DNA from: Colocasia esculenta
Taxonomy: Eukaryota; Streptophyta; Magnoliopsida; Alismatales; Araceae
Direction: 5' to 3'
NCBI GenBank assembly: GCA_014218235.1
Contig: CM024763.1
Location: forward strand, 81,330,244 to 81,394,243
DNA length: 64,000 nucleotides
Each line of letters starts with the position of its first letter. Position 1 is the first letter of the stretch. Positions 1-11,500 of the stretch are shown here, piece by piece. Position numbers and translations under genes: made by a program. The notes under the pieces are model-generated. The model was not told the origin of the DNA. It did not search any database and saw nothing but the letters and a program-made list of their open reading frames with translations.

Positions 1-488
1 GACAGAAGAGACTCCTGGATGACTCGCCCACCCACTTTTTCATGAGGATATCTGACTGTATTAAAATCACCAGCAACAAGCCAAGGTCTCCCAGTAGTGG
101 TAAGAGAAATTTGGTGAAGATCGGACCATAATAAACTTCTGTCAGCTGAACTGTTGGATGCATAAATGGCAGTGATACTGAACTGAACCTTAGACCTGAT
201 ATCCAACCCTTTAATATGAAGGTATTGAGGTGAAAAACTTAAGAGCTCAAAGTCAAAGAAATTGGGGTTCCACAAGATCCAAATTCGTCCATAAGATAGA
301 TCAGAATCATTAGTTAGAAGTTTGGCCTCAGGCCAAATTAAATTCCTTTGAATAGTGACATGAGATGTTTTAATCTTGGTTTCAACAATAATAGCTATCT
401 CACATGCATAGGATCTAATTATTCTATTTAACTCCCTACATCTATCAGATTTATTAATTCCCCTAACATTCCAAGTTATTATCTTCAT
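1..488 (-). CDS. LINE A ORF2 N-terminus: AP-like endonuclease, partial
   Basis: The ATG at 488 opens a frame beginning MKIITWNVRG, with VETKIK (metal-binding Glu) and, near the left edge, a GDFNTVRYPHEK block, the conserved D-x-N of L1 endonucleases. The frame is open to the window edge, about 160 residues. This domain nicks target DNA to prime reverse transcription. It starts 44 nt after the ORF1 stop. RT and zinc domains are outside the window, so intactness is unknown. Confidence 0.8.
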   Translation of the reverse strand, partial: MKIITWNVRGINKSDRCRELNRIIRSYACEIAIIVETKIKTSHVTIQRNLIWPEAKLLTNDSDLSYGRIWILWNPNFFDFELLSFSPQYLHIKGLDIRSKVQFSITAIYASNSSADRSLLWSDLHQISLTTTGRPWLVAGDFNTVRYPHEKVGGRVIQESLL

Positions 489-532
489 TGATAACAGGTG
501 AGAGAGAGTGCAATGTATTAAAAAATACAGCT

Positions 533-2142
533 TTAAACCCGAGGTAAATCCCTTCCTTTACCTCCTTTTGATTTGAATCGATCCATCTCATCCACTAGTT
601 GCAGGTTTTTAAATTTTAAAATACCTGGTAAAGAAGAAACCTGCCCGGTATTGGCTTTTGAAGAGCTGGTCCCATGTCCTTCCTTGCTTTGGTCCATATT
701 TGCCAAAACCGGTTGTGGACGAAATCCACTACTTCCTTGCTTCTGCTGCTTGCCTTTAGTACTATCTTTAGTAGCCAGGATAGAAATGGCCGCACTTGGA
801 ATTCCTTCTTCCGAAATATGGCATGCTTCCTTTGTAAGCGTGAGAGAAGCTTCCGGAACCTTCCCATGCAGATTGGCAAAACCTACCAAGTCCAACCCAT
901 CGGAAGGAAGCAAAGGGGGGAATCCGCAGGAGATCCATCGGTTTCCTTTGGTGGAGGATCCACGCGAAGATTAGCATCCGACTTTCCAGATTTTGCTGTT
1001 ACAGGATCTACCGCCATCTCCCATGCAGCGTGCATGGGCTGAGGTACGTGGGAAAGAGTCTCTAAGACACCTTGGCTTTCATCAGTAGAAGCCATTTTCT
1101 CCCCTGCATCATCTTGAAGACAAGCAAAGGAGTTTTGGAGCGGGACTTGATTGCTTTGGACTGCCTTCGGCCTGTACTCCAAACGACTTTGCTTCTTCTT
1201 CTGATTAGTGACACAGTTTTCCTCAAGATGACCGAAGCAATGGCAGGTCGAGCAAAGCTTTGGCTTCCAGGGATATTGAACTCTGATTTTCCTCAAAGAG
1301 CCTCTACCATCCGAATAGAAGAGAGCATCTGGGAGTTCCATATCAACAGGGATAAGAACACAGGCTCTTGCATACGAGAGACGCTTCCGCTCAGCCATGA
1401 ATCGATCCAGATAAAGAGGGCGTCCTAAGAGACTGCAAAGTTTTCCAATGAACCGACGAGTCCAGAGATTGAGAGGGAGACCGTGAAGGGTAATCCAGAG
1501 AGGAATATCCTTTAGACTCGCCTTCTCAAGCTTCAAATCTGAGGACCATTTCTGAATGATCATCGGATGGCCTTTGATCATCCAGAACCCCTCTAACACC
1601 TTGTGCATATCCTCAAGAAGATCAAATGTGCAAATGAAGAAACCATCCTCTAGCATGTGAAGCTCGAATCCTTGAGAGCACCACCTTGATTTGATGAAAG
1701 CGTGTAGTGGAAAGTAAGAAGTTTGCAAACCTGGAACGTATCCAACCACCGCCTGAGACCACACCTCATCCAACTCTTTAGAATCTTCAGGCTCGTAGAT
1801 AGCATGCTTTCTTTCATTGTTACAAACGGGTTCAAAGAACTCTAGCTCTAGATCCGGTGTAGATGCAGGAGCCTTGAACAGATCGGACCACATCCTTGGA
1901 GTTGCAGAAGCTAAGACAGACCGATCACGACCCTTCGAAGAAGAACGCCCACGCCTCCTCGCAATGGAACGACCCCTGTTCGAAGAAGAAGGAGCCAGAG
2001 GAACATGGTTGGAGAGTGGAGGAGTGACCTGAGATGGGATAGCCACAAAGGAAGGCTTCACCAAGGTGTCACTCGGCGGCAGATGGTGCAACCCTCCCAT
2101 GGAGGAAGGTTGTCCCTGTGCCAAAACTCCATGGCCGACCAT
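533..2142 (-). pseudogene. LINE A ORF1 (gag-like RNA-binding protein), one frameshift
   Basis: From ATG 2142 the N-terminus is basic and Ser/Arg-rich (RSIARRRGRSSSKGRDR). A DUF4283-like domain follows (ALFY/FDLLEDMHKVLEGFW, then IPLWITLHGLPL), then a CCHC knuckle CSTCHCFGHLEENC (C-x2-C-x4-H-x4-C). The frame shifts near 900-910 in a purine run and continues to 533 with the C-terminal motif PGILKFKNLQLVDEMD shared with LINE G. The product would coat element RNA. A single frameshift in a homopolymer could be an assembly error. Confidence 0.8.
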
Positions 2143-2153
2143 GTTTCCCCAGA

Positions 2154-2187
2154 GCTTCTCTCTCTGGAATCGCCTAGAGAGAGAAGC
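2154..2187. repeat. LINE A 5'-terminal palindrome
   Basis: GCTTCTCTCTCT and AGAGAGAGAAGC form a 12-bp perfect stem around a 10-nt loop. It lies at the extreme 5' end of A, 12 bp upstream of the ORF1 ATG, and marks the A/B boundary. Confidence 0.8.
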
Positions 2188-3287
2188 TATCCCATGGAGG
2201 ACTGGTAGATCTCATAAAAGATTAGGTACACCTATTTTTATTCTTTGCAAAAAACTACAAGCGGTCAAAGAGGCTTTGAAAATTTGGAATAGAGATGTTT
2301 TTGGTAAGATAAACCGTAGGGTGGAGTATGCTACTAGTGCTCTTCATGATGCTCAAGAACAACTGGCTACTGATCCTTTGAATACTGATTATGCTGAGAA
2401 AGAAAAAGCAAGCTCGTGAAGACTATCTCCGTACTCTTTGCATGGAGAACTCTTATGCCCAGCAACGTGCCAAGCAACACTGGTTAACACAGACTGATGA
2501 CAATACAAGTTTTTTCTATGCTAGCATCAAAGGAAGAAGAATGGTTAACACAATTAGGAATTGCAAATTGCCTGATGGAAGTATTACGGATGATGTCCAA
2601 AAAATAAAGGATCATGCCTTGCATTTCTACTCCAAACTTCTGAACCAAGATCACCAATATCAGAATTCTGAACCACCAGATATTATGCTTCTAAGACCCT
2701 TTCTGATGAGGATAGACAAAATATTATTACATCCTTCACGGATACTGAGATTACTGATGTGGTCATGTCGGCTCCTAAGAATAAAAGCCCGAGACCTGAT
2801 GGTTTTCCAACTAATTTCTACCAGATGTGTTGGTCTATTGTGGGGAAAGATGTGCTTGCAGCTGTTCATTATTTTTTCAAGGGAGGAAGATGGTTGCGAC
2901 AGGTAAACCATACTTTTGTCTCCCTTATTCCTAAGGGGGATAATGCTGACTCCTTTGACCAATTTCGGCCTATTTCTCTGTGTAACTGTATAAGATCTTC
3001 ACCAAACTCATTGCTAATCGAATGCAAAAGTTCATGCCTCAGCTCATTAGCAATAACCAATCAGCTTTTATCAAAGGAAGACGGATTCAAGATAGCATTC
3101 TTCTGGCTAATGACCTTGTGAGAGATATTCACTCCAAGCATCGTGGTAATCTTTTATGTATGAAAGTGGATCTCAAGAAGGCTTTTGATACTGTGAATCG
3201 CAAGCTTATCCTCAATATTCTTCTGAAAATGGGTTTCCCTGAGCAATGGGTTAAGTGGATTGATATTCTCACAAACACTGCATCTTT

Positions 3288-3892
3288 TTTTTTTTTCGGT
3301 AAGTAAGAAATGGTATTAATAATGAATAATTACAAATCCTTTGATCATACAAGTCATGACCAGAGGTACTAAACTACTAGATGAATTCAGGAGAGTGCAC
3401 CCCTACCCCAAAGGGGAGGAATGTTCTCACTCCACCAAACTACAATCTAGTAAAACAAAGCTGAAAACTTCAATAAAGCTATTCCATGACTACACAATCC
3501 GTAGACTATGGAATAAGGAGATACATAACAAAGCTTTCACCCAAATCCTTTTAAGCTCCATGCTGGAAAATGGTAGAAGATCACCCATAGATGCGCAGCA
3601 GCAGCCAAGCCAAGAACCTGAAAGGTTAGTAGAAGGAGTCCAAGCAGAGAATTGCAAAGTAGAATCATAAATTAAATCAAAACCTACTAGAACCAGGTAG
3701 ACTAATAAGCTTTAATGATGTAATCTAATGAATGGTAAAGTTGAACCTAGTTAAAACCCCTTTCTCACGAGGAGATAAATTGGCATTCTTAACCTTCATT
3801 TCCATGCTACTTCTGATATCATGCAGAATCTCAAGCAATATGTGAACTTTATCTTTTCTCTGAAAACTTCAATAAAGCTATTCCATGACTAC
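3288..3892 (-). mobile_element. 5'-truncated LINE insertion R1 (605 bp) in B
   Basis: The TSD ACAAACACTGCATCTTT is present at 3271-3287 and 3893-3909. The insert starts with a T-tract and a 3' UTR nearly identical to that of LINE G (13684 onward). Its 5' end is not simply truncated: 3860-3895 is a direct copy of 3461-3496 from the same insert. The 3'-UTR hairpin (CTAC/GTAG) is at 3490-3504. Confidence 0.9.
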
Positions 3893-4949
3893 ACAAACAC
3901 TGCATCTTTCTCTGTGCTTCTTAATGGTAGTCATGTGGGATACTTTCACTCTTCAAATGGTATTCGCCAGGGAGATCCTCTTTCTCCTTATCTTTTCTGT
4001 GTCGCCATGGAAGGGCTTTCTATTATGATTGAGGACAAAATTAAGGATGGCTCTCTTCGTGTGCCTACATATGGAAGCACTTCTCTCTCACACTTAGTTT
4101 TCGCTGATGATTTACTTCTTTTCATGAAGCCTACTATTTCTTCTGCCAATTGCATCACCACCATTCTGAATAATTTCTATTGCTACTCGGGGCTTCAACT
4201 AAATGCTTCTAAGAGTAAAGTGTTCATTGGGGTGAAGGTTCTGCACAAGAAACCGCTATTAGACGCTTTGAAGGTTCAAGAAGGGAGTTTACCTTCCACT
4301 TACTTGGGCCTTCCCTTATTCTCTTCTCGTCTGTCCAATCTCCAATGTATTCCTATACATCAGAAGATCTCTAGGCGTATTGCTTCTTGGAAAACCAGAT
4401 TGCTATCTAAAGCCGGGTGTTTAGAGTTAATCCACTCAGTTTTACACTCTTATGCCATCTGGGCGGTGTCTTTCATTCTACCGAAAGGATTAGTTGGTGA
4501 AGTGGAGAGGTTACTGCGCAACTTCTTTTGGCATGGTTCAGGAGAGTATAAACCTTTTCATTTAATAAAGTGGGATTATATCTGCAGACCGAAAGATGAA
4601 GGTGGATTGGGTCTTAGAAGCCTTTCTGTGTGGAATTCAACTGTCATAGCAATGTAGTTTTGGAGACTTCTCTCCAATAATAGTACTCTGTGGCATCAAT
4701 GGGTATCTAGTAGATACATAAAGAATGAGTCTATCTGGAATGTGCAAGTGAAACCGTATCACTCTCATGCTTGGAAGGGCATCCTGAAGGCTAGAAGTTG
4801 GATCAAACCTCACTTGCACTACAGGGTTGGTAATGGCGACTCCTTTAATTTATGGGACGATCCTTGGATACATGGGCAATCTATTCACTCCTTAGGTGGT
4901 CATTATATCAGGAACCTACTTGGACTCCCTGTAAATGCCAAGGTTAGCT

Positions 4950-5339
4950 TTTTTTTGATAAGTAAACAAACTTTATATTGCAAAAGGATAGAATGTACAA
5001 AGAACCATATCTACACAGGTTGTAGATTATGGCCCAAGATCCGAAGGTGGTTTAGTAGAATGCACCACCCCGAAGAATGGTGTTATCACTCTACCAGACA
5101 CCGCCCCAGGATGAGTACAAAAAGGACTGAGGAGATCATGACTACACATGTCGTAGCCTATGATCTTATTAAACTGAAAATACATATGTCCTTTATCCAC
5201 GTCAGGTAACCCGCTGCTCTTCCAATCTGAAAGATGAAATAAGAAAGAAGATCGATGCTTGGATATAACTGTTAGTGTCAAAACAATAATATAAAAGCTA
5301 AGCATGTAGATATTCGAAAGTTTAAACAACCAAGAAACC
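4950..5339 (-). mobile_element. 5'-truncated LINE insertion R2 (390 bp) in B
   Basis: The TSD AATGCCAAGGTTAGCT lies at 4934-4949 and 5340-5355. The insert begins with a T-tract and matches the 3' UTR of LINE H (14380-14766) almost base for base, so both come from one subfamily. It carries no coding sequence and interrupts B after the LLGLPVNAK codons. Confidence 0.92.
5009..5027 (-). repeat. 3'-UTR hairpin of R2
   Basis: ATCTACA and TGTAGAT form a 7-bp stem with a 5-nt loop, flanked by CCAT and ATGG. Confidence 0.7.
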
Positions 5340-5830
5340 AATGCCAAGGTTAGCTCTTTTATTCAAAATGGAAATTGGTGCCTCCCGCCTCCTTCGTCCA
5401 TTGAAATGTTTGACATCTGGCCGCGGATTCTTGGTGTATCCATTGCGGATGATTGTGGAGATTCAATTCTTTGGAAACACAATAATCGCTCAATCAGTAA
5501 CAATCAGATTTATGATATGAAAAGAGTCAATCATCCGAAGGTGCCTTGGGCAAATATAGTCTGGATGAGACCCACTAGTCAGAAACATTCTTTGCATGCA
5601 TGGCAGGTTTTGATGGGAGGCATTACCACATTTGATATTCTCCAGAAGCGTGGGTTTCATGGGCCAAATATTTGCACTCTTTGCAAGCAACAAGGTGAAG
5701 ACATTAACCATCTTTATTTTCAATGTTCTTATACTAGTTGGATCTGGATGCAAATTCTTCATAGGCTGGGAATACAGAGAAGGCCAAGACATTCAATCTC
5801 CGAAGAGAGTCAGAGCTTGGATAGAGAATT

Positions 5831-5850
5831 TTTTTTTTTTTGGGTAAGTT
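5831..5850 (-). mobile_element. Ultrashort LINE insertion R3 (20 bp) in B
   Basis: The perfect 15-bp TSD CTTGGATAGAGAATT lies at 5816-5830 and 5851-5865. Between the copies are only an 11-nt T-tract and GGGTAAGTT, which is the reverse complement of a LINE 3' end (compare the T-tract plus GGTAAGTAAG at G). Reverse transcription evidently stopped after a few nucleotides. Confidence 0.8.
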
Positions 5851-6157
5851 CTTGGATAGAGAATTCAGTACTAAGGGCGCTGGTAGACTTGTTGCTTTCT
5901 CTGCCTTTAGCTTTATGGTGGATCTGGAAGGAGAGGTGTTCCCGCATATTTGAGTCCAAAGATAGGAGTAGCATGCAAGTGCTTCTATCCATTTTATCTG
6001 ACATCCGCAGTGTTACCGAATTTCACTTGCAAGGGGTTTCCTCAAATCATAGGATCACTACAATCATCAATAATTTCATTATTCAAAGAAACTAGATTGG
6101 TTCGGTTCAGATATGGTTCTTATCCTTATGACGTTTCTAGTTTTTTATGGATCCATA

Positions 6158-6176
6158 GCTATTGTCTTGTGATAGC
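6158..6176 (+). repeat. 3'-UTR hairpin of LINE B
   Basis: GCTATT and GATAGC pair through one G-U wobble around a 7-nt loop, flanked by CCATA and ATGG, about 65 nt before the A-tract. Confidence 0.65.
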
Positions 6177-6250
6177 ATGGACCATCCTTTGTACATATTT
6201 CCAATTTCATATTTAATTCGAAATCCGGTATCAATTACCAAAAAAAAAAA

Positions 6251-6347
6251 CAATAACATCCGCCTTAGAGCTTGAGATAGCCCGTTTAATACTCAATCTA
6301 TTCACCACCTTATTCAAACCTCGCACATTCCAAGATAGAACCTTCAT
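6251..6347 (-). CDS. LINE C ORF2 start (endonuclease), cut by B
   Basis: ATG at 6347 begins MKVLSWNVRGLNK and continues to SSSKADVIV, where the A-tract of B begins. The ATG overlaps the ORF1 stop as TAATG. Confidence 0.75.
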
Positions 6348-7987
6348 TAATGACTCTGGGAGAGGGATCGAATCCTAGCTGTCAGCTTATCTATTTTGTC
6401 ACTCGTAGACAGTTCAGGCGGTTTTGCATGGTGCATGGCATTCTTACGTCCAGATGCGGACGTAGAGGATAGTGCACTCGTGCGCTTCTTTCCTTCACTA
6501 GGTATCCATTGCTGGCAGCTTTGTGTAGTATCCAAATCATGGATATTGCTTTCGATAGCTTCCCCATTTAAACCTTGTAAAACCGCAAATCTGTTAGCAG
6601 ACTTACTTCCATTGGAAAGTTCCCCATGAATAACCGGATGCTCAATAGACAGGTCCATATTCCGCCCCACCATAGTTTGTGAATAAGTAAGGGAATCCCC
6701 ATGATCAAGAGATTTGCTTAGCTGTGCTGATTCCATCTGGTTATTCAAGATCCCTGGTAAATCATTATATAGATGATCTTGATCTGCTTGCTGCCCAATC
6801 TTCCGTGATCCACCCACTTCCTTAAAAGCATCGCCTTCTTTTAAATGGTTGTAGCTATTTAGAGTAGTATCTTCTACAGTCTTTCCTTTATCAGTAAGAG
6901 TAACCGAAGAAGAATGCAACTCTCACTATTATTGATATCTCTTTCCTTGTGAAGAATACCATCGACCTTCTCTCCTCTATTGCCAGAATAGCAGTAGGAG
7001 TATCTGTGACCTCCTCCTCATGAACCTTTGTTTTGACACGCCAAACCTTCTTTTGATTTTTACCCTCTGTCTTGCATTCTCCTCTTCCATGACCAAATGA
7101 ATTGCAGTCCGAACAAAGCCGGCTTCCATTCGTATTCAACAAGAATTTTGTCAAAACTACCATCAGGAAGCATGACATCAATCTCCGATGGGAAGTCAGC
7201 ATCTATGCCCACTAACACACAAACTCGAGCGAAGTGGAGTCTCTTTCTTGTAGCAGTGAGAGAGTCCATATGAAGTGGATGCCCCAAAAGACAAGCTTGT
7301 TGAGTCCCTTAACAGTCCACCAGCGAAGAGGAAGCTCCGGGAACTTAATCCAAATCGGCAAACTACACAAAGACTCCTTCTCCATTTGGAGATCCGGCGT
7401 CCACCTTCGAAGAACAAGTGGGTGTCCACGAATACTCCAGAACCCATCTAAGACTCTCTGCAGATCTTCCTCCTGATTGAAGACTACCAGGAAGAAGCCT
7501 CCCTCTCTCATGAGAAGCTCCACATCTCCCTTCGGCTTCCAAACTTTCTGAATGTAAACACGAAGCGCGGTGAAGAGAGGACGCAAACCAATACAATAAC
7601 CCATAAGAGCATATCTCCAGGCCTCCTTAGCTCCTTAGTATCCTCTCCATCGAACACAGAAAATCTCTTGTCATCCAGCAGAGTAGGTTCAATGAACTCA
7701 AGAGCAGACTCTTTCACCCTGGTTTCTTCCATCCCAGTAGCACCAAAAAGTGAAGACCAAGGCCTACGTACCTGGGAAACTCTGGAGCAAGACCGCCTTG
7801 CCTTCAGGTCGTGCTCATCCCTCTTCAACACTCGACCTCTGGAAGGCTGAGAAGCATGGGGATTTCCTTGATGTTCAGAGATCAGTCCATCCGAAGAGAA
7901 CTTCCCTGCATGATCTCTCCTAGCTTGCTCCGAAGTAACACCTTCAACTAAGAGCGACGAATGACCAGCTTCCTTCTCCAACGCCAT
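6347..7987 (-). pseudogene. LINE C ORF1, multiple frameshifts
   Basis: The likely start is ATG 7987 (MALEKEAGHSS). DUF4283-like blocks follow in shifting frames: FFLVVFNQEEDLQRVLDGFW, IRGHPLVLRRWTPDLQMEKE, LPIWIKFPELPLRWW. The CCHC knuckle CSDCNSFGHGRGEC is near 7085-7125. The C-terminus ends IRSLSQSH with TAA at 6347-6349 sharing its last A with the ORF2 ATG. At least four frame changes. Confidence 0.75.
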
Positions 7988-8190
7988 CCCTTCAAAAGGA
8001 ACAAACACTCAGAAAACGTAGACCCCGGTTGGAGGAGTTCCAACCGGTGGCTGCCCTCCAAGGAACCCTTCTTGAAGAAGAAGAAGAAGTTCACCAAGAG
8101 GGCCGAGCTCACCGCCGGAGAACCCTCCCACTGCCGGAAGGGCGGTGGAGGTGCCCGGGCAACCTCCCTGGAATCGCCCTTTCCCTAGAG

Positions 8191-8220
8191 CTTCTCTCTC
8201 TAGAAAGTTAGAGAGAGAAG
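8191..8220. repeat. LINE C 5'-terminal palindrome
   Basis: CTTCTCTCTCTA and TAGAGAGAGAAG form a perfect 12-bp stem around a 6-nt loop. Confidence 0.8.
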
Positions 8221-8519
8221 TCGCCAAGAGGTCCTCCGCCCCCATGTGCAGACGTCATATAAGAAGACTATCTTGGATAGTGTTAATCCGGGATTTGCTT
8301 TCTTGAAGAATCTTTTGCCATATCTTCATTTCTGGGCTACGGTGACTAGAAGCTTCATTGTTTCTAGTTTAAATCCGGTCCCATTCCTCTTCATCGTTTC
8401 GCTGTCTTCTGGTAATATGGAAAAAAAGATGAACTATCTTATATTAAGGATTCTGCTCATATTCTGCATTAAGACCGGTGCAAGTCACGGTCATGGCTTC
8501 ATCTTGAAGAGAACCAGCT

Positions 8520-11500
8520 ATGAAGATCTTATCCTAGAATGTTAGAGGCATGAATATCAAATCTAAGAGGTTGGCAGTTAAGAAAGAGTTGCAAGCTTTT
8601 AAGTGTACTATTGATGTCCTCTGTGAGACCAAGGTCAGACTTGCAAATTTTGATGGTGTTAAGCAATCCATTTGGCCGAATTCTGAGGGGTTACACAATT
8701 ACAATAGCTCTTGGAGGGGGCAGATCTGGATTCTTTGGAACCCTAATCTTGTTTCTATCACTGTTATTTCTGAAAGCTCTCAGTTTGTCCATGTCAAATG
8801 TACCAATAACAGAACTACAGAAAGTTTTCTTATCACTGCCATTTATGGTTCCAATCTTCTGTTTGAAAGGCGTCAACTCTGGCAAGATATGCAAAGGCTA
8901 TCTCATAGTATTACTGACCCTTGGATTATACTGGGGGATTTTAACACGGTCAGAAATCCGGATGAGAAGAAAGGAGGAAGACAAATTTTACCTTCTCAGT
9001 TATTGGACTTTCATAATCTTCTGGACGCTGCAGCTCTTCTTGACATGCCTCATACTGGTAACCCTCTATCCTGGTGTAACATGAAGAAAGGTACTCAGCG
9101 CATTTCTGCTCGCCTAGACCGAGTTCTCATTAATTCTGCTTGGGCCAATAGATATGAAGAAGCTATGTTACATTATGAAAACATGTCCACTTCTGACCAT
9201 TCTCTGCTTCTTGTCAATCAGAATGTGAGAAATGAGATACACTCTAAACCTCGGCCTTTCAAGTTTTTCAATGTGTGGATTTCTCACCCTAACTTCCACA
9301 AGGTTGTTAGTGAAGCATGGAATACTAATGTTAATGGTTCTTCTCTACCAAGTTTGCAAAAAGCTTCGCCTTGTTAAATATGCTCTCCGTGATTGGAATA
9401 AGAGAGATTTTGGAAATGTTACCACGATTGCTTCTTCATCCCGTAATGCTCTTATTGAAGTCCAATCTCAGCTGCTTCAAAACCCTCTGGATGAAGTTCT
9501 TCAAGATCGTGAAAAGTGTTGTAGAACTGCTTATCTTAAAGCCTTGGAGATGGAGGAAATGTTTGCCAAGCAAAAGTCTAAACAACATTGGTTATCTTTG
9601 GGGGATTCGAACACAAAATTTTTTTACGCTGCTATTCAAGCAAGAAGAATTCACAATTCTATCAAGCACTGCAAGTCTAGTGATGGTTCTCTTCTCACTT
9701 CTCACGAGGATATTAGAAGTCATGCTCTTGCATTTTATGTTAATCTCCTCAACAAATTTCAATGCCAACCATCTTTTCATGCCCGTACTTGTCTTCGTGA
9801 GGATGATGTTCGTCAGGTTGTTTTTGCTTCTCCGAAGGATAAGAGTCCTGGACCGGATGGTTTCACGGCAGAATTTTTTACCAGTTGTTGGGGCATTGTT
9901 GGTGATCTTTTTTCCAAGGTGGTCCTCTCCTTCTTTGACAAAGGCCATTGGGAAAATCAAATTAATTCTACATTCATCGCTCTGGTTCCTAAGATGAAGA
10001 ATGCTGAGTCTCAAGATCAATTCCGGCCTATCTCTCTTTGTAACTTTATCTATAAGGTGATTACTAAGATGATGGCCGATCGGATGAAAATGGTCCTCCC
10101 TTCTGTAATTAGTCCTCATCAAGCTGCTTTCATCCCTGGCAGGAAGATCCACAGTAATATTCTGCTGGCTAATGATCCAAGGATTTGCATACAAAACACA
10201 AGGGTACCCGTATTTGTCTCAAAGCTGATTTGTGCAAAGCTTTTGATTCTGTCTCCTGGGAGTTTATTTACTATATGATGAGAGAAATGCATTTTCCTGA
10301 TAAGTGGATTCGCTGGATCAAATGTTGCCTTGAGACTTCAAAATTTTCGGTGCTGGTCAATGGAAGTCCAGAAGGTTTCTTTAAAAGCTCTAATGGGATT
10401 CGTCAAGGGGATCCTTTGTCTCCCTACCTCTTCACAATTGTTATGGAAGGCTTTACTTGCCTCATTGAAAATGTTGTTGGGTCTAAGAGCATCAAGGTTC
10501 CTTCGGCTGGAAGGATTTCTATCTCACATTTTATCTTTGCTGACGATCTTATCATTTTCTTTAAGGATGATGTTGCATCGGCCAAAGCTATTAAGGATGT
10601 GCTTCAGGAGTTCTACCACTACTCTGGGCTTTAGCTTAACTCCCAAAAAGTAGATACATCGGTGGAAAAGTTAAACATAAATCGGCCATTAAGGAAGCCC
10701 TCAACATTCCTATTGGTCAACTTCCGACTCCTTATTTGGGTTTGCCTCTTGTGAGTAGCTCCCTCAAGAAAAAGCACTGCCAACCTATTATTGATAAAAT
10801 CAAGCAGCATCTTGAATCTTGGAAAACGAAGCTTCTCTCTAGAGCAGGTAGATTAGAGCTTATTAAGTCTGTTCTTTCTGCCTACTCCATCTACTGGTCT
10901 GTCTCTTTCCTCCTTCCTACTGGTATTCTCCATCATATCGAGCAGATTCTGTGTAACTTCTATTGGCAGGGCTTTTCTTCTAAAAAATCTATCCACATGG
11001 TCAGCTGGAAAGATATTTGTAGGCCGAAGAAGGAAGGGGATCTTGGTATTAGGCGTCTTTCAGACTGGAATCTTGCTTGTGCAACTACGAACTTGTGGCA
11101 TGTCCTGCAGAATCAAGACACTCTTTGGATCAAATGGGTGCATGAGAGGCACCTAAAAAGAGAGTCTATTTGGACCATCCGGCAAAATCTTACTTCTCCT
11201 CTGCTTGGAAATCTTTTTTAAAGCAACGCCAATGGATTCTTCAACATCTTACTTTCAAAGTGGGTGTTAACAGTCAATTTAGCTCCTTTTATGATCCTTG
11301 GCTAAATGGGAAAAGTATTTACATGATGATGGGTGATAGAATTCGGCAGCATCTTGGACTAAGCAAAAATATTACCTGTGCTTCTTTCATTCATAATGGG
11401 CAGTGGACGTTACCACCACAAACTTCTATTGACATGTTTGACATCTATCCTTTGATTCATAGTATTGTCATTTCTAATTCTGATGCTATCTCCTGGAAGC

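Larger units (their letters stand above)
1..2187 (-). mobile_element. LINE A, 5' part (minus strand, runs off left edge)
   Basis: Reading leftward, this is the 5' palindrome, a gag-like ORF1 and the first part of an endonuclease ORF2, which is cut by the window edge. The 5' end abuts plus-strand RT sequence of LINE B, so A most likely inserted into B; its 3' end and left TSD lie outside. The ORF2 start (WNVRGINK) and an ORF1 C-terminus ending in a PGILKFKN-type motif place A near G, H and J rather than near the K/N family. Confidence 0.85.
2216..6095 (+). pseudogene. LINE B ORF2: RT and zf-RVT-like domain, broken
   Basis: Coding parts are 2216-3287, 3893-4949 and 5356-6095 once the insertions are removed. 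Visible blocks: NKSPRPDGFPTNFYQ and FRPISLCN, KVDLKKAFDTV, then GIRQGDPLSPYLF and the catalytic FADDLLLF near 4095-4120. The C-terminal zinc motif is CTLCKQQGEDINHLYFQC, followed by WWIWKERCSRIFE; the stop is at 6093-6095. There are several frameshifts and an in-frame stop near 4657. No RNase H domain is visible. Non-functional. Confidence 0.85.
2188..6250 (+). mobile_element. LINE B (plus strand), RT to poly(A), with three nested insertions
   Basis: The element resumes in the EN-RT linker (GTPIFILCKKLQAV) and runs through RT, the zinc domain, a 3' UTR and an A-tract at 6240-6250. Its EN part is presumably left of A, outside the window. It is interrupted by minus-strand LINE pieces at 3288-3892, 4950-5339 and 5831-5850, each with its own TSD. 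The protein resembles the K/N family. The A-tract abuts the endonuclease start of minus-strand LINE C, so B inserted into C. Confidence 0.85.
6251..8220 (-). mobile_element. LINE C, 5' part (minus strand)
   Basis: From the 5' palindrome at 8191-8220 this reads through a decayed ORF1 into the first 30 or so codons of ORF2, where the poly(A) end of B interrupts it. The rest of C must lie left of the window. C abuts plus-strand sequence of D, its likely target. Its ORF1 resembles that of LINE I. Confidence 0.8.

Noticed and set aside
573..1428. Plus-strand open frames of 118-133 codons
   Set aside because: They lie antisense to LINE A ORF1, which has recognisable domains; they have none. Similar antisense frames across 34000-47700 and 56000-61300 are shadows of LINE ORFs.
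1..8222. Head-to-head minus/plus LINE junctions (A/B, C/D) read as twin-primed 5' inversions of single elements
   Set aside because: The two sides belong to different subfamilies (A is near G/H, B near K/N; C near I, D near L), and each side shows a true element end, so nested insertion explains them better.
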